A stretch of 64,000 bases of DNA. Origin: Dastarcus helophoroides (lineage: Eukaryota; Arthropoda; Insecta; Coleoptera; Bothrideridae). The notes under the pieces are model-generated. The model had not been told where the DNA came from and did not search any database. It saw only the letters and a program-made list of their open reading frames with translations. Below, piece by piece: positions 1 through 11,600 of the stretch (positions are counted from its first letter, which is position 1; every line of letters starts with the position of its first letter). The stretch covers positions 31,355,578 to 31,419,577 of the forward strand of contig CM053328.1 in assembly GCA_028583605.1 (NCBI GenBank). Direction: 5' to 3'. A program made the translations under genes and the position numbers.

Positions 1-2640
1 ATTTCTCAAAAATGTTCGTTATGTTAAAGAAAAATCTTAAATTAAAAAAATCGAACCTTTGAGGAAGAATTTTCCTTAAAATATTTCTGAAAAAAAATGT
101 ATATGATTTTTTTAGCAATATTCGCAACTTCCATAAAAAAATCAACATTTCTATAAATTTTGAGAGGAACTTTTTTCTCTTTTTTTAAACACAAATTGAA
201 AAAATGCCTAATTTCAAAATAAATTATTGGTACATAAAAAATGAAGACAATCCAGAGAAATATACACAGAAAAGTCGAATTTTATACAAGAAAAATTGAA
301 ATTTCAAGAAAATTCGAAAAATTTGCAAATACCGAATTTTAGGGGAAAGCTTGAAATATTTAAAAAAAATCTTAGAGAAAAAAGGCGAAATTTCGAAAAA
401 AAAATTAAAACTTCGTTACTCTTAATTTCGCTTAAAAAATTTTTAATTCCTAAATGACGCTTAGAAAAATTCCAAACAGGAAACTTCGAGATTAAAGTCT
501 TCGTCTTGACACACAGTTTCATTAAAAAAATTTTTTTAAGAAAAACTTGGAAATTTATTTTTAAAAAATGACAGAAAAAGAACTTTTGAGAAATAATGGG
601 AATTCCAAATTTCTCAAAATGTTCGTTATTTTGAAAAAAAAACTGGAATTAAAAAAGTCGAACCTTTGAGGAAGAACTTTCCTAAAAAGGCTTTTAAAAA
701 AAAGATTCTTATGAATGTTTTTTAGAACTTTTAGGAAATAATCGTAAATTCGATAAAAAAATTAAGATTTCTATAAAATTTTGAAGAAAAACTTGGAAAT
801 TTACCATATTTTTAAAAACATGAGAGAAAAAGAACTTTTGAGGAATAATTCGAATTCGAAATTTCTCAAAAATGTTCGTTATGTTGAAGAAAAATCCGAA
901 AATAAAAAAACTCGAACCTTTGAGGAAGAACTTTCCTAAAAAAGTTTTTGAAAAAAAATTCCTATGATTTATTTTAGAAAATATTTGAACTTTCGAGAAA
1001 TATTCGCAACTTTGATAAAAAAAATCAACATTTCTATAAATTTTGAGAGGAACCTTTTTCTCTTTTTTTTAAACACAAATTGAAAAAATGTCTAACATCA
1101 AGATAAGTTATTGGTACATAAAAAATTAAGACAATCCAGAGAAATATAGAAAAACACAGAAAAGTTGAATTTTATACAAGAAAAATCGAAATTTCAAGAA
1201 AATTTGCAAAATTTGCAAATATCGAATTTTAGGGGAAATCTTGAAATGTTTAAAAAATCTTAGAGAAAAAAGTCGAAATTTCGAAAAAAAAATTAAAATT
1301 TCGATACTCTGAACTTCGCTTAGAAAAATTTTACAGAATAGTCGAAATTTCGAAAAAATTTTAAATTTCTAAATGACGCTTCAAAAAATTCCAAACAGGA
1401 AACTTCGAGATTAAAGTTTTCATCTTGACACACAGTTTCATTAAAAAAAGTTTTTGAAGAAAATCTTGGAAATTTATTTTAAAAAAATGAGAGAAAAAGA
1501 ACTTTTGAGGAATAATTCGAATTCGAAATTTCTCAAAAATGTTCGTTATTTTGAAGAAAAATCCGAAAATAAAAAAAGTCGAACCTTTGAGGAAAAACTT
1601 TCCTAAAAAAGTTTTTGAAAAAAAATTCCTATGATTTTTTTTAGAAAATATTTGAACTTTTGGGAAATATTCGCAAGTTCGATAAAAAAATCAACATTTC
1701 TGTAAATTTTGAGAGGAACCTTTTTCTGTTTTTTTTTTAAACACAAATTGAGAAAATGCCTAATTTCAAGATAAGTTGTTGGTACATAAAAAACGAAGAC
1801 AATCCAGCGAAATATAGGAAAACAGAGAAAAGTCCAATTTTATAGGACAAAAATCGAAATTTCAAGAAAATTCGAAAAGTTTGCAAATATCGAATTTTGG
1901 GGGAAATCTCGAAATGTTCTTATAAAAAAAGTAGAAATTTCAAGAGAAAAATTAAAACTTCAGTGCCCTTAATTTCTCTTAAAAAATTTTTGAGAATAGT
2001 CGAAATTTCGAAAAATTTAAATTTCTAAATAACGCTTCAAAAAATTCCAAAGAGATTAAAGTCTTCGTCTTGCACAAAGTTTCTTTAAAAAAAGTTTTTA
2101 AAGAAAATCTTGGAAATTTATTTTAAAAAATTAGAGAAAAAGAACTTTTGAGGAATAATTCGAGTTCGAAATTTCTTAAAAATGTTCATTATATTGAAGA
2201 AAATTCCGAAATTAAAAAAGTCGAACCTTAAAAGAAGAGCTTTCCTAAAAAGTTGCTGAAAAAAAATCTGTTATAAATTTCATTTGAACTTTTGGGAAAT
2301 ATTAGCAACTTAAAATTAAAGTTTATAACAATTTTGGGAAGAACCTTTTTCTCTTTTTTTAACTAAAATTGTGAAAATCCTCATTTCAAGATAAATTTTT
2401 TGTACATAAAAAAAATGAAGACAATCCAAAGAAATATAGTAAAAAAAATCGAAAAAAGTCGAATTTTATAGGAGCAAAATCGAAATTTTAAAAAAATTCG
2501 TACTATTGATTTTAAATAAAAGTTTCCATCGAGGCTCTGTGAGTATGGTCGAAATTCTGAAAATAAATGAAATATTTCGAAAAAAAATGTCAACACTATT
2601 AAGAAAAATCGAAATTTTGAACCTTACGTCGACATTTTAG
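1..2640. repeat. AT-rich tandem array, units about 640-670 bp
   Basis: The phrase ctcaaaaatgttcgtt, followed by an A-rich stretch and tcgaacctttgagg, recurs near 1, 609, 861, 1528 and 2171. This gives units of about 608, 252, 667 and 643 bp plus a partial last unit. The 252-bp unit looks like a unit with an internal deletion. Other shared blocks include the gaggaactttttctc and ggtacataaaaaa stretches. The array is built from the gaaatttcgaaaaa word seen throughout the window, but here a long higher-order period is preserved. The left end lies outside the window. No credible protein is encoded; the Phe-rich frame at 304-522 is a by-product of base composition. Confidence 0.8.
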
Positions 2641-4015
2641 AGAAAAATCATTATAAATTGCAACTAAAGATGCGATTTTTTGATAAAAAGCGCTATTTTC
2701 AAATGTAATTTCGAAATTTTTCATTAAAAATCAAATGGTTGAACGTTTTTATTGTAATTTCGACTTTGAAACCAGAAATGTGGTTCATATTTTTTTAGAA
2801 CAAATCGAGACATGACATTTTTTTGACTTTTCAACTTTAAGCCCGGAACTTATGAAAGTAAGTTTAAGTTTTAATACAAAATGTCAAGAAAAAATCCATA
2901 TTTCAAATTTTTTGTTTAAAATTTATAGTTAGGTATCAAGTGAGTATTTTGATAAAAACTCGAATATTTAATTTAATTGTTTAGAATTTCTAGAAAAAAA
3001 AATTGAACTTATTAGAATTGTTTAAAACAAATTAAATTTTTTCAAAGTTTTTCTCTAACTAGAAACAAAAAAGTCAAAATTTCGAAAAAAAGACATCGAA
3101 ATTCATACAAAAATAACCTTAAAGTCTCCACTTCAATTTCATAATTTTGACTCTGAACTCGCATTCGAGTTTCTTTCCGAAACTTAGCTATAAAAAGCAA
3201 GTCTCTATAATAAAAAGCAAAAGTCGAGAAAGAATTGAGTTTAATAAAAAAAATGCGAAATTTTTAGTAGAATTAAATAAAAAAAACCTCAATTTTGATT
3301 TTTTGAGAAAAAGCCAACAATTGACTCAAAATTTAGGTAAAAATTTCCCCGTCAGTAAATTTTTCACTAAAAATCAAATGGATTAAAGTTTTTTTTCTAA
3401 TTTCGACTTTGAAACCAGAAATGTGGTTCATATTATTTTTTAGAACAAGTCGAGATTAAAATCGAAATTTTGAAATTTTTTTCTTCTTTTCAACTTTAAG
3501 CTCGGAACTTATAAAAGTAAATTTAAGTTTTAATACGAAATATCAAGAAACAGTCCAAATTTCAATTTTTTTGTTCAAAATTTATATTAGTTAGGTCTCA
3601 GGTGAGTATTTTGATAAAAACTTGAATATTCAACTAAATTCTTCAAAATTTATAAAAAAAGAAATTAGATTTTTGGGATTTTTTTAAAACAAAATAATGT
3701 TTTTAAAGATTTCCTCTTAACTAAAAATAAAAAAATCTACATTTCCAACTAGAAATAAAAAAATCAAAATTTCGAAAAAAAGAGATCGCAATTCGTACAA
3801 AAATAACTTCAAAGTCTCCACTTCAATTTCATAATTTTGATTCTGAACTCGCATTCGAGCTGCTTTCCAAAATTTCGCTATAAACAGTGAAAGTGGAAAA
3901 AGAATTGACGTTTAATAACAAAATTGCGAAATTTTTAGTAGAATTAAATACAAAAACCTTAATTCTGATTTGTTGAGAAAAAAGTCAACAAAATGAAGTC
4001 GAAATTTAGGTGCAG
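2641..4015. repeat. Second AT-rich tandem array, two units of about 645-690 bp
   Basis: A block reading attaaaaatcaaatgg, then ccagaaatgtggttcat, occurs at 2722 and again at 3365. A second block, aagtctccacttcaatttc, occurs at 3121 and 3811. The stretch is therefore two diverged tandem copies of one unit. The sequence differs from the 1-2640 array but shares its short A-rich words. The 79-residue frame at 3147-3386 lies within one unit and resembles no known protein. Confidence 0.7.
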
Positions 4016-4079
4016 AGATTTAGGTTATGTATTGGTCCCCGTCAATTGTTAGCTAGGATCTATTCCTTAAAATTAAGTA

Positions 4080-4630
4080 TAAAAGGTAATAAAACAAAAC
4101 AGTCTAAAATACTATTTAAAAAAAATAGGTAAACTTTATGTAATCAACTATACAAAGTTACAAACAGTTTATGCAATTTCATGGTTTGTTAAATTGAAAG
4201 AATTCGATTTGTTTTGTTTTACATATAAACTCGGTAACAGCACAAACATTATTTTATTTCTGCTACACCCAAAATAAAAAATTTTCATTTCAAGCAAAAA
4301 ATATTCCTGAGTAGGAAGGTTGTAATACGATAACACGGCAGATGGCGCAGTGATATATACAATGCAACACACTTTCCCATTTATAAAATTAATTCAGATC
4401 AAGGCAATAAAATAAATATAAAATGTAAAATACTACGTAAAAAATCAACAGAAAACAATATACTATAATCAGCTATTCAAAGTTAGAAATAAGTTGTTTG
4501 TAAAATATATTGAATTTGCATTTTATTTAAGTATTTAATATATTTAGGGCTCCGCAAAAAATCTTATCGCGCCCCGCACTTATTGGATCCGGCCAGTGTC
4601 ACTAAAAGAAAAAGGTTGGGAACCACTGAC
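4080..4630. mobile_element. Right-end fragment of a hAT-like DNA transposon
   Basis: The segment ends with GGTTGGGAACCACTG at 4616-4630. This is the complement of the CAGTGGTTCCCAACC terminus typical of many hAT (Charlie-like) elements. A subterminal GC-richer block with gcgccccgcac lies just inside. Within it, two degenerate copies of a block of about 100 bp (around 4084-4180 and 4403-4510) share tactat/caactat and caaagtta words. No matching left terminus or transposase frame is visible, so this is a decayed or non-autonomous remnant. Left limit is approximate. Confidence 0.5.
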
Positions 4631-7370
4631 TTAGATAATGTAAGAGAGTAGGTAATTTTTTTAAAGAATTCTATCGATGTAATTAAGTGTTCCGTATTAC
4701 CTCATAATAGTATATTATGAGATAAAAATGTTTAGTTTACATAAAAGTCACATTCGTGACAAACGATTTAAAAAAAAACACAACTCCCGATTCATTTTTG
4801 AACACACCAATCACAGACTAAATTAGGAAGGCATTTTCATGAATCTCAAGCAACACCAAAAAAAAATTATCCACCAAGAACGAGTCAGACTTGCACAATT
4901 AAATTATAATTCGTTAATGTGTACTGAAATTTTCTCTAATTTTTTCGTGTGATAATTGAAAGATGAAGAAATTGTCTAGTTTCAAATCGACACCCTTTTA
5001 GAGATTCCATAGCAAGATTTAGGGAACCGGTGACTGACATAACTTTAACACCATAAAATGTCTCAAGTAAAAAGCATTCACATATTCACAATGACTAAGA
5101 CGGTTTTTAAAATCGCGCTAAAATATTCGGTCTCAACGTCTCAGCTGGCTGTGGTGTATTGCATACTAACTGGTTACTCTGCGAAGAAATGCACTACACA
5201 CTACTGAACTGGTACCATACAACCTTCAATGTGATCACAATAAATATCTTTTTAAAACAATAATTAGTAATATATATCTTATTAACACTATCTTTAAAGA
5301 AAATGACAATACTACTCGGAAACATCTTAATTTAATTAAGTAATATATGAATGTACAACTGAGACACCATAATTTTTTAAATGGACTCATAAATAATTCG
5401 TACACTGGTAAAAATAGATTACGACCGTCTTTAAGTAATTTTATCTTGAAACTATCAATTTGAGTCAGGAAAGTAGGGATACGATATTATTAATTAAACA
5501 TCCACAATAAAGCCATTAACTTAATTGCTTCGATACATCATGAAAGCAAAACGCAAAATTCTAATTATAGGGGATATTTCTAAATAATGAAAAGGTCAGG
5601 AAAGTGACTGACGTCTAGCAGTGAAAACCGAATCGAATATAACACGTGGATAATACTCCCTAGCAGAAAGTTTCGATCTGTAAAATCATCTAATTGCATA
5701 TAAAAGGTAGAAATTGTCTACACCTTCGCTGCAACGTTGCCTTGGATTAATTAAAATGGATTTTTTCGTCACTTACCTCTTTCTCCAAATGTTTTGATTG
5801 CTAAGAAAGTTACCTTCACTAAGGCAATACTTTTAAGAGTAAAAAGTTGGAAAAGTTTCGGCAGTCGCGGTTAGATGGCTCTTTTGTTATAAATTGCTGA
5901 CACGTCGATTCGGCGAGGCCAAATTGATTTACTTTAGCATCTTCGGAAAATTATTTGACTCTTCTGACCTCCAAACATAATAATAAAAAACAATACGAGA
6001 ATAACGCTGATCATATATTATAACGTTGAAAAAAAATTAATAATTGATACGCTTACGTGTACAAGCGACAATCAGTATAAAAAAGTAACTGCACTTAATA
6101 ATATATCAAGTCATCGTCTCGTTCTCCTGTCGTATTTTCATATCTGTAACTTAGGTACCTTCTACTCTTCTTTTACATCGTTAAAATGTCCGTTCCGCGT
6201 TTTTCTTTTTGACTTTTTTCTCTTTAAAACTTTGGTGCGTCATTGTTGTAAGACTTTGTACAAAAAAATGTTAGTTTTTATAGAAATGTTAGGAGTCGCT
6301 GCTGAAATTCAGATCTCAAATAACTCAAAAGTGAGATTAAAATTAATGCACGGAAAAAAGTGGCAGACCACCAAAAATCGTTTAACTGTTGTGCCATAGT
6401 GTTTAACCTTCATCGACGATTTTATTTCGCTCAGCATATTTTCCCATATAAATTACGTTACCGTATCCAATTTTCTAGACACACTTAATGAAGTTAACCG
6501 TGAACTATAAAACTCTTGAAATTGTTTCCGATATAACTCCCACAGTCCATCCGGTGTACAGGGGCGATTATTACGAACAATCAGGATTACGTAGGCGAAC
6601 TACAATCATAATTGAATGAGGTAATGACACCAACACAATATTAACTTGAACCGAAAGTTGCGGAAGACGTTGGAAAATCCCGTGTTTTAGGCCTTATGCA
6701 ACAATAATCGGAAACCTCATTTTAAATGATCTCATTACTAAACAGTTTGATTGGCATTTAGGTATTTGCATTAATCCATCAAACTGAGAACTGTTATTTT
6801 TGGCATACCTGTTTTCCTTCGGGGTCCCCACAACACTGGGGGCGAAGCGTTGCCAATTGGAAGCGCCAGTTTGCCCGAAACTTTAGACTCTGGAACAGAA
6901 AAGTTAAACTTATTTTTTAACCTAATTCGTTAACTGAATATACATATAAATAAATAAATAAATAAATAAGGGAGTATGAAAATGTCAACTTCTTTTTGAA
7001 TATTGTCATTTTTATTAAAAATTAGCTGACACCTCCCCACCCCGCGACTTTGTCTACGAAAGGTCCAATAACGTCATATTTAAAAATAAAAAAATTTTGC
7101 TGTGGATAATATTGAAATTTTCCTAAGACATATGGATACATTTCGATAGTAGAAACTATCTGTTTTTAGTGAATAATGAACAATACTATCGACCACCTTT
7201 TCATGGCGCAATTTTCCATACTAAAACGATTTCGACAATTGGTATAGCAGTTGAGCCCTTGATAGCCCAAAGGCTACATTTTATGCAGGAAAACTGTTGT
7301 CGACACTAATTTTATGGAAGCCATCTGTTGGTATATTAATGCAATTTTCTTACTAGTTATAGACTAAAAC
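4631..7370. other. Stretch without a recognised gene
   Basis: The base composition is less extreme than in the neighbouring arrays. There is a short (AAAT)n run near 6946-6969 and a GC-richer patch near 6815-6890. Apart from the candidate minus-strand exon at 5777-5818, I see no coding signal, RNA gene or clear repeat. Confidence 0.4.
5777..5818 (-). other. Candidate small internal coding exon, unknown gene
   Basis: On the minus strand a 42-base segment is bounded by a plausible acceptor (pyrimidine-rich tract then ccttag at 5819-5824) and a strong donor (GAG|GTAAGT, intron starting at 5776). In the phase left by the candidate exon at 34903-34951 it would encode VKVTFLAIKTFGER without a stop. 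I do not recognise the peptide. The evidence is splice-site shape and an open frame only; chance is a realistic alternative for an exon this short. Confidence 0.2.
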
Positions 7371-7470
7371 AGTGTTTCCCAACCATTTCTTTGTGATACA
7401 CTTTGGTATTAAGTAAAAAAGGGCGACGTATATTATGCGCATCAACTGCCTAAGAAATTGAGTTTTAGCA
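7371..7470. mobile_element. Left-end fragment of a hAT-like transposon
   Basis: CAGTGTTTCCCAACC at 7371-7385 is a typical hAT terminus, followed by an ordinary subterminal stretch. It faces the opposite way from the terminus at 4616-4630. The two would bracket host sequence rather than an element interior, so they are probably ends of two different insertions. The inner limit is arbitrary; the insertion may have been cut by the LINE that starts near 7540. Confidence 0.4.
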
Positions 7471-7648
7471 CAAACCTTTTTTGAGATAAAATTTTCAAAT
7501 TATTGGTCAGCCTGACTATTTATTGAGTACTTGGAATACGTTCTGGATTCGTTTTGGGTTGCCTAAAGTTTAGGCCAGCACTTAGGTCACCCTTTCCGAG
7601 CCCATTGTGCTATCCCCGTGATTGAGGTATCCTTGGTTATTCATTGAG

Positions 7649-9185
7649 CTACCCAACCTTGTTGAGAAACTGAAGAACGTCTCTTGGATGCGCCTCTTCT
7701 AAAATGGCCACACTAGGCCAGAAGTTCCCCAGCGTGGATCATCTGATTGATGCTAGTGCCGGGCAGTGACACATCACGTGCTTGACACTCTCATCTTCTT
7801 CTAAACACCCTCTGCAACTCGGGTCGTTTATAATTCCCATTCTGTGGAGGTGTTTGTTTAATCGACAGTGACGTGTCTAAATCCATACAAGTTTCCTGAG
7901 ATTATTCCTTGAGAGTTGTAGGCATAGTTTTGCCCTTTACCTACAAGGCATTCAAATGAATGCGTGAGTTTGTCAGCATGTTGTTATTGATGCCCATATG
8001 GCTTTGTGTTTACGATAAATTTTTTCGTTAAGTAGGGATCTTAAGGTTGATCTCGCCAGGGGAAGGGTTGGTTCTGGTCCAACGAATTGTCCCTCCGAAC
8101 CCTTCCTCGCCAGTTTGTCAGCACGTTCGTTTCCCTCTTTCCCAGAATGTCCTTTGATCCATATTAGATCAATTGCATTCTCTTGTGATAGGCGTTCTAA
8201 AGCTAGATGGCAGTTCCATATCAGCACTGAGTTTGTTTTCACATTCCTTAGGGTCTTGAGGGCTGCCTGGATGTCCTTCTTTATTTGGATATATTTTCCT
8301 GTAATGTTCAGTTGCGTCATATGTACGGCACTATATAAAATTCCCAACATCTCCGCTTGGAAGATTGTTGAGTATTTACTAACTCAATACTTACATTTAA
8401 GTTCAGGTCTTCCGAAAAGATTCCTGTTCCAGTGCCCGTATTTGTTTTCGATCCCTCCGTGTATATACTTACGTCTGGTATCCTTGCTTGTAGTTCATCC
8501 ATTTTTATACGGTAGGATTTTGTGAAGTTATATTTCACCGGTAGATGGTCCCAGAATAGGTGCCGGTGACCCACCGTTTTACCTACCGTATTCCACATTC
8601 CTCCTGCTCGTAAACGAAGAGCAGAAGCCTATGCCGCCCCTTCAAGAAATATATCGAGAGGTGACAGGCACAAGATCGCCTCCATTGCTGCTGTTGGAGT
8701 GGATTTCATTGCTCCTATCACTGCCAGACACGCTAGTCTCTGGATTTGATTTGGCTTTTGTTTTATAGTGGTGCCCTTGGTGTCTTTGGCCACCAAACTA
8801 TAACTCCGTAGCTTACAATTGGTCTAATGACTGGCGTGTATAGCCAAAAGGTCATCTTAGGGGATAACCCCCTAGACCTCCCGATGGCCCCACGGCCTTG
8901 CCAGAAGATCTTATAAGCTTTGTTTAATTTATTTTCAATGTGGTTCTTCCAACTCAGTTTGCTGTCAAGTTCCATACCAAGGTATTTCACTCGATTTGAC
9001 AAATCGAGTTGGGTTCCCACGAGTTTGGAAAATTTTAGTCGTGCTAATTTCATCTTATTCGTAAAAAGAACCATTTCCGCCTTTGCAGGGTTTGCTGCTA
9101 GGGAATGTTCTATACACCATTTCTCGACTACTCTTACTACTATTGCTGCAGAGAACCTGCAGCAACATGCACTTTCCCCGCCATA
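7649..9185 (-). pseudogene. LINE RT thumb, RNase H and CCHC, downstream half
   Basis: The trace resumes at about 9180 with VEKWC and AKAEMVLFTNK, the region after the YADD box, then VKYLGMELDSKLSWKNHI and IVSYGVIVWWPKT of the thumb. RNase H follows: SIYTEGSKTNTG (first catalytic Asp replaced by Glu), then IWIKGHSGKEGNERADKLA, its conserved C-terminal motif. After a frame change comes the CCHC knuckle CRGCLEEDESVKHVMCHC (about 7760-7820) and the C-terminus ending at TAG 7649-7651. Internal stops (one right after ALASIR) and frameshifts break it into pieces. Domain order RT-RNaseH-CCHC is normal for RNase-H-bearing insect LINEs. Confidence 0.85.
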
Positions 9186-9189
9186 GGTA

Positions 9190-9696
9190 CGGGGTCACCC
9201 TACAACTCACGGGTTCCGGCGAATGGCCCCTACAGAGTTACTTGTTACCAAGGGATTTCAGCGTACGGGAGGAAAAATTATTAACGCAGTCCTCTTAACT
9301 TGAGGAACGGAACTTAGCAGGGAAACTGCGACGCACTACTGCCGCAATCCCTCCCGCGGGGAGCCACGTGGAGGCGTCCGCCCGGACATACGGGACCCCA
9401 TCGTATGCCCGTGCTCCGCGCCAGAGAGACAATCTACCCGATTCGATCTCCCCGACTCGCACCGCTGGTATCAGTGGGCTCCCAGCTGCAAGGCCACATT
9501 AAAATATATAAATGAAGACAAGACGAACGAGTATGTTAAAATATATAAATAGAAGATGTATTTAAAATCTCGGCGTAGGGTTGCAGAGGGGTCCTACGCC
9601 CTGGTGGAATAGGCAGTGTAGATGGCTGCCTAAAGCGGACGGACACCAAATAAACACAAAGATACAAAACACATCATAAAATAGATTACCAGCGGG
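9190..9696 (-). other. GC-rich 3' untranslated region of the R2-type element
   Basis: Downstream (minus strand) of the R2 stop codon lies noncoding DNA. It includes two near-identical aaaatatataaat/gaaga stretches at about 9500-9560 and a GC-rich block at 9190-9480 that contrasts sharply with the surrounding AT-rich DNA. R2 3' UTRs are usually structured and bound by the element's RT; that role is inferred here. I compared it mentally with rRNA and found no recognisable 18S or 28S core. Confidence 0.45.
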
Positions 9697-10400
9697 CTAA
9701 TGGCCAAGAGTTTTTCCTATGCGGCTAGTTCCAATAGGTCGAGGGCGGGCGTCGTAGTCCATAAACGTATGATATATGTTTACGGAGCTACGCAACGCTA
9801 TTAACGAAATGGTCAATAGCGTTGAACGGTCCTTTATGCCAAGCTTGGCGAGAGAACTGACCGTCTCCTTGGGCATCGCCCCCCTCGTGCCTACCATTAT
9901 CGGTAGGACCGATCCTGATGAAGCTCCTAAGTTCACCAGGAGATCAGGTAGCAAAGGTATGTATTTGTCAATTTTGCTTTGACGTCCCTGGGCAAGATAG
10001 TCCCCATCTTCGTGGCGGACTGTGACGTCGACCACTAAGACCCTCTTTAGCACCAGGTCAGGTTTGAGATTCCCGCCGTTAGGAAGCCTGATGGCTGGCT
10101 CCCTTACGACCGCTACCTGATTGTCCCTTTTGATTACTTCATTCATGACGAGATCCTTTATTTCGTCATGTCGGCGGATTCTTAGGCTTTTAGTTACCAC
10201 ACACTGTCCTAGGATGTGGCCCAGTGTCTCAGGCTGGGCCTTACATCTTCGGCACAGTATGTCCGTCTGTGGGATTCGCACGATTTAACGTCACCTTGTT
10301 GGCTGCTGTGTTGGTTCGCATTTTGAGGGCGTTATAAAACTGCTTGGCTTTAGGAGCTTTGGATGTGCTAGCCAAGCATTGGCAATTTTGTCGTGGGATA
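9697..10400 (-). pseudogene. R2-type restriction-like endonuclease domain
   Basis: A region reading ALKMRTNTAANKVTLNRA (about 10310-10360) precedes a frame of 194 codons at 9697-10281. The frame has the CCHC knuckle CRRCKAQPETLGHILGQC, then KPDLVL followed by VLVVDVTV, the PD...D catalytic arrangement of R2/R4/NeSL endonucleases. In R2 elements this domain nicks the target and primes reverse transcription. The C-terminal tail (DYDARPRP and beyond) is also R2-like. A frame change separates the N-terminal stretch from the main frame, and the RT is missing, so no active protein is made. The motifs are seen directly; assignment to the R2 superclade is from family knowledge. Confidence 0.75.
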
Positions 10401-10469
10401 AGGAACGAACCGACTTGCCTTGCGAACCCCTGCGAGGGCGTCTTTAACTCGAAGAGTACTCCCTCCTGT

Positions 10470-11600
10470 TTACCTGAAAGCAGAATGGTTATATCATCTG
10501 CGTAGCCAATTGTATAGAGACCCCGGTCATTGAGTTTTCGGATAAGGTCATCCGCTATGATAAACCATATAAGAGGGGATAATACACGCCCTTGCGGACA
10601 TCCCTTACTTACGATTCCTCTGACCGTATAGTCTCTTTCTGTAACTTGTATTGCTCGCCACTCAAATATATGTCGTATGAGTTCCCGCAAGGTAGGGTTC
10701 AAGCGCCAGAGAAATGCTATTGAAGTTAGGTCTCACAAAGGCACTTTCTATGTCCAGAAATACATCCAGGGTGTGTTCTTTTACTTCTAGCGATCTCTTG
10801 ATCCTACTAACTACTGAATGTAGCGCAGTTTCGGTAGATCTGCCGGAAGTAAAAGCATGATTATTTGAATGTAAGAGGTAATGTATATCGAGGCTATCCC
10901 TTATATATCTGTCGCACAACCTCTCCAACGTCTTCAGTAGGAAGCACGTTAGGCTGATTGGGCGATATGATTTAACCTCACCTTGAGGTTTACCCGGTTT
11001 TGGAAAAAAAATTACTTTGACTTCCCTCCATTCTCGGGGTATGTATTTAAAGGCTATACACGCCCTGAAAATTTGCCCCAGGTATTTTTGTATCCACACC
11101 ATTCCCTACTGAAGCAGGGCAAGGTAGATACCGTCAAACCCTGGCGATTTGAAGGGAGCAAAGGATTGTACGGCCCAGTTCACTTTTGTGTCATTTACCA
11201 TCTGAACAGCCAGCTCCCAGTCCCTATTTCTAGGGTGAGAGGCTGAGTGCCCATGCCACTTATGGCCTAGGTATAACACAGCATCCTAGGAAAGTGCGTG
11301 TTTAGTAGCTCTGAAGCTGTTTGTGCGGATGTACTGGTATATGTCCCGTCGGCCCGGATTTATCATGCTTACCTGTTGCTTTGGATCTTTCGAGAGTATC
11401 TTTTTCAGTCGGGAAACTGATGTAGCAGACCCTCACGTCACTACAGGATTTTCTTCATTTCTCCCTTTGTCTCTTGCGAATAAGTTTCTTGTATTGTTTC
11501 CGGTGGTTGTGGTAAGCCTTCTAGTCATATACCAGTATTGTCTTCTTCGCTTTGTTGAAGAGCTTGTTTGCCTGAGATGTGAGTTTTTAGAAAAACTTGG
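10470..11600 (-). pseudogene. LINE linker and reverse transcriptase, upstream half
   Basis: The coding trace starts at about 11590 with LFNKAKK and IRKRQREK, the basic linker between endonuclease and RT. SRLKKILSKDPK and ELLNTHFP follow in different frames. The RT proper shows SPGFDG near 11150, FFPKPGK and SYRPISLT, then SGRSTETALHS, FLDIESAF (catalytic Asp, normally DIEGAF), GCPQGRVLSP and the catalytic box GYADDITIL near 10493-10507. It stops being this LINE at roughly 10440-10480, where an R2-type sequence begins. In-frame stops (for example before residue M at 11102) and several frame changes mark it as a pseudogene. It continues at 9180 beyond the insertion. Confidence 0.85.

Larger units (their letters stand above)
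9190..10440 (-). mobile_element. 5'-truncated R2-type LINE nested in the host LINE
   Basis: Between the two halves of the RNase-H LINE sits a different non-LTR sequence in the same orientation. It encodes the C-terminal restriction-like endonuclease of the R2 group (9697-10400) and is followed by about 500 bases of 3' sequence. The host LINE stops after its YADD region near 10470 and resumes at about 9180 with the WCIEHSLAANPAKAE stretch, so this is an insertion. The lack of its own RT fits 5' truncation. No 28S rDNA sequence flanks it, so it did not land in the classical R2 target. The exact junctions and any target duplication could not be resolved by eye. Confidence 0.7.
7540..11600 (-). 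mobile_element. 5'-truncated RNase-H-bearing LINE (LOA/R1-like), interrupted
   Basis: Read on the minus strand, this carries the second half of a non-LTR polyprotein: the basic linker after the endonuclease (about 11400-11590), reverse transcriptase (10470-11240), the end of the RT and the thumb (8760-9180), RNase H (8090-8470) and a terminal CCHC knuckle (7760-7890). It ends in a TAG at 7649-7651 and a short 3' tail. The endonuclease and ORF1 are absent, the usual 5' truncation of non-LTR copies. Many stops and frameshifts show it is dead. An R2-type element splits it at about 9190-10440. The clade is inferred from RT motif wording plus the RNase H; I or Outcast relatives are alternatives. 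Confidence 0.85.

Noticed and set aside
1..4015. Possible CRISPR-like regular repeats
   Set aside because: Period and composition are those of a eukaryotic satellite; no short identical repeats with unique spacers.
4616..7385. hAT ends at 4616-4630 and 7371-7385 considered as one element
   Set aside because: They point outward from the intervening DNA in the wrong sense (right end on the left, left end on the right), and flanking 8-mers do not match.
8115..9298. Plus-strand frames over the RNase-H LINE
   Set aside because: The minus strand carries RT thumb and RNase H motifs; the plus frames have none.
9190..9490. GC-rich block considered as an rRNA fragment
   Set aside because: No recognisable 18S, 28S or 5S core was seen; its position fits a 3' UTR of the R2-like element.
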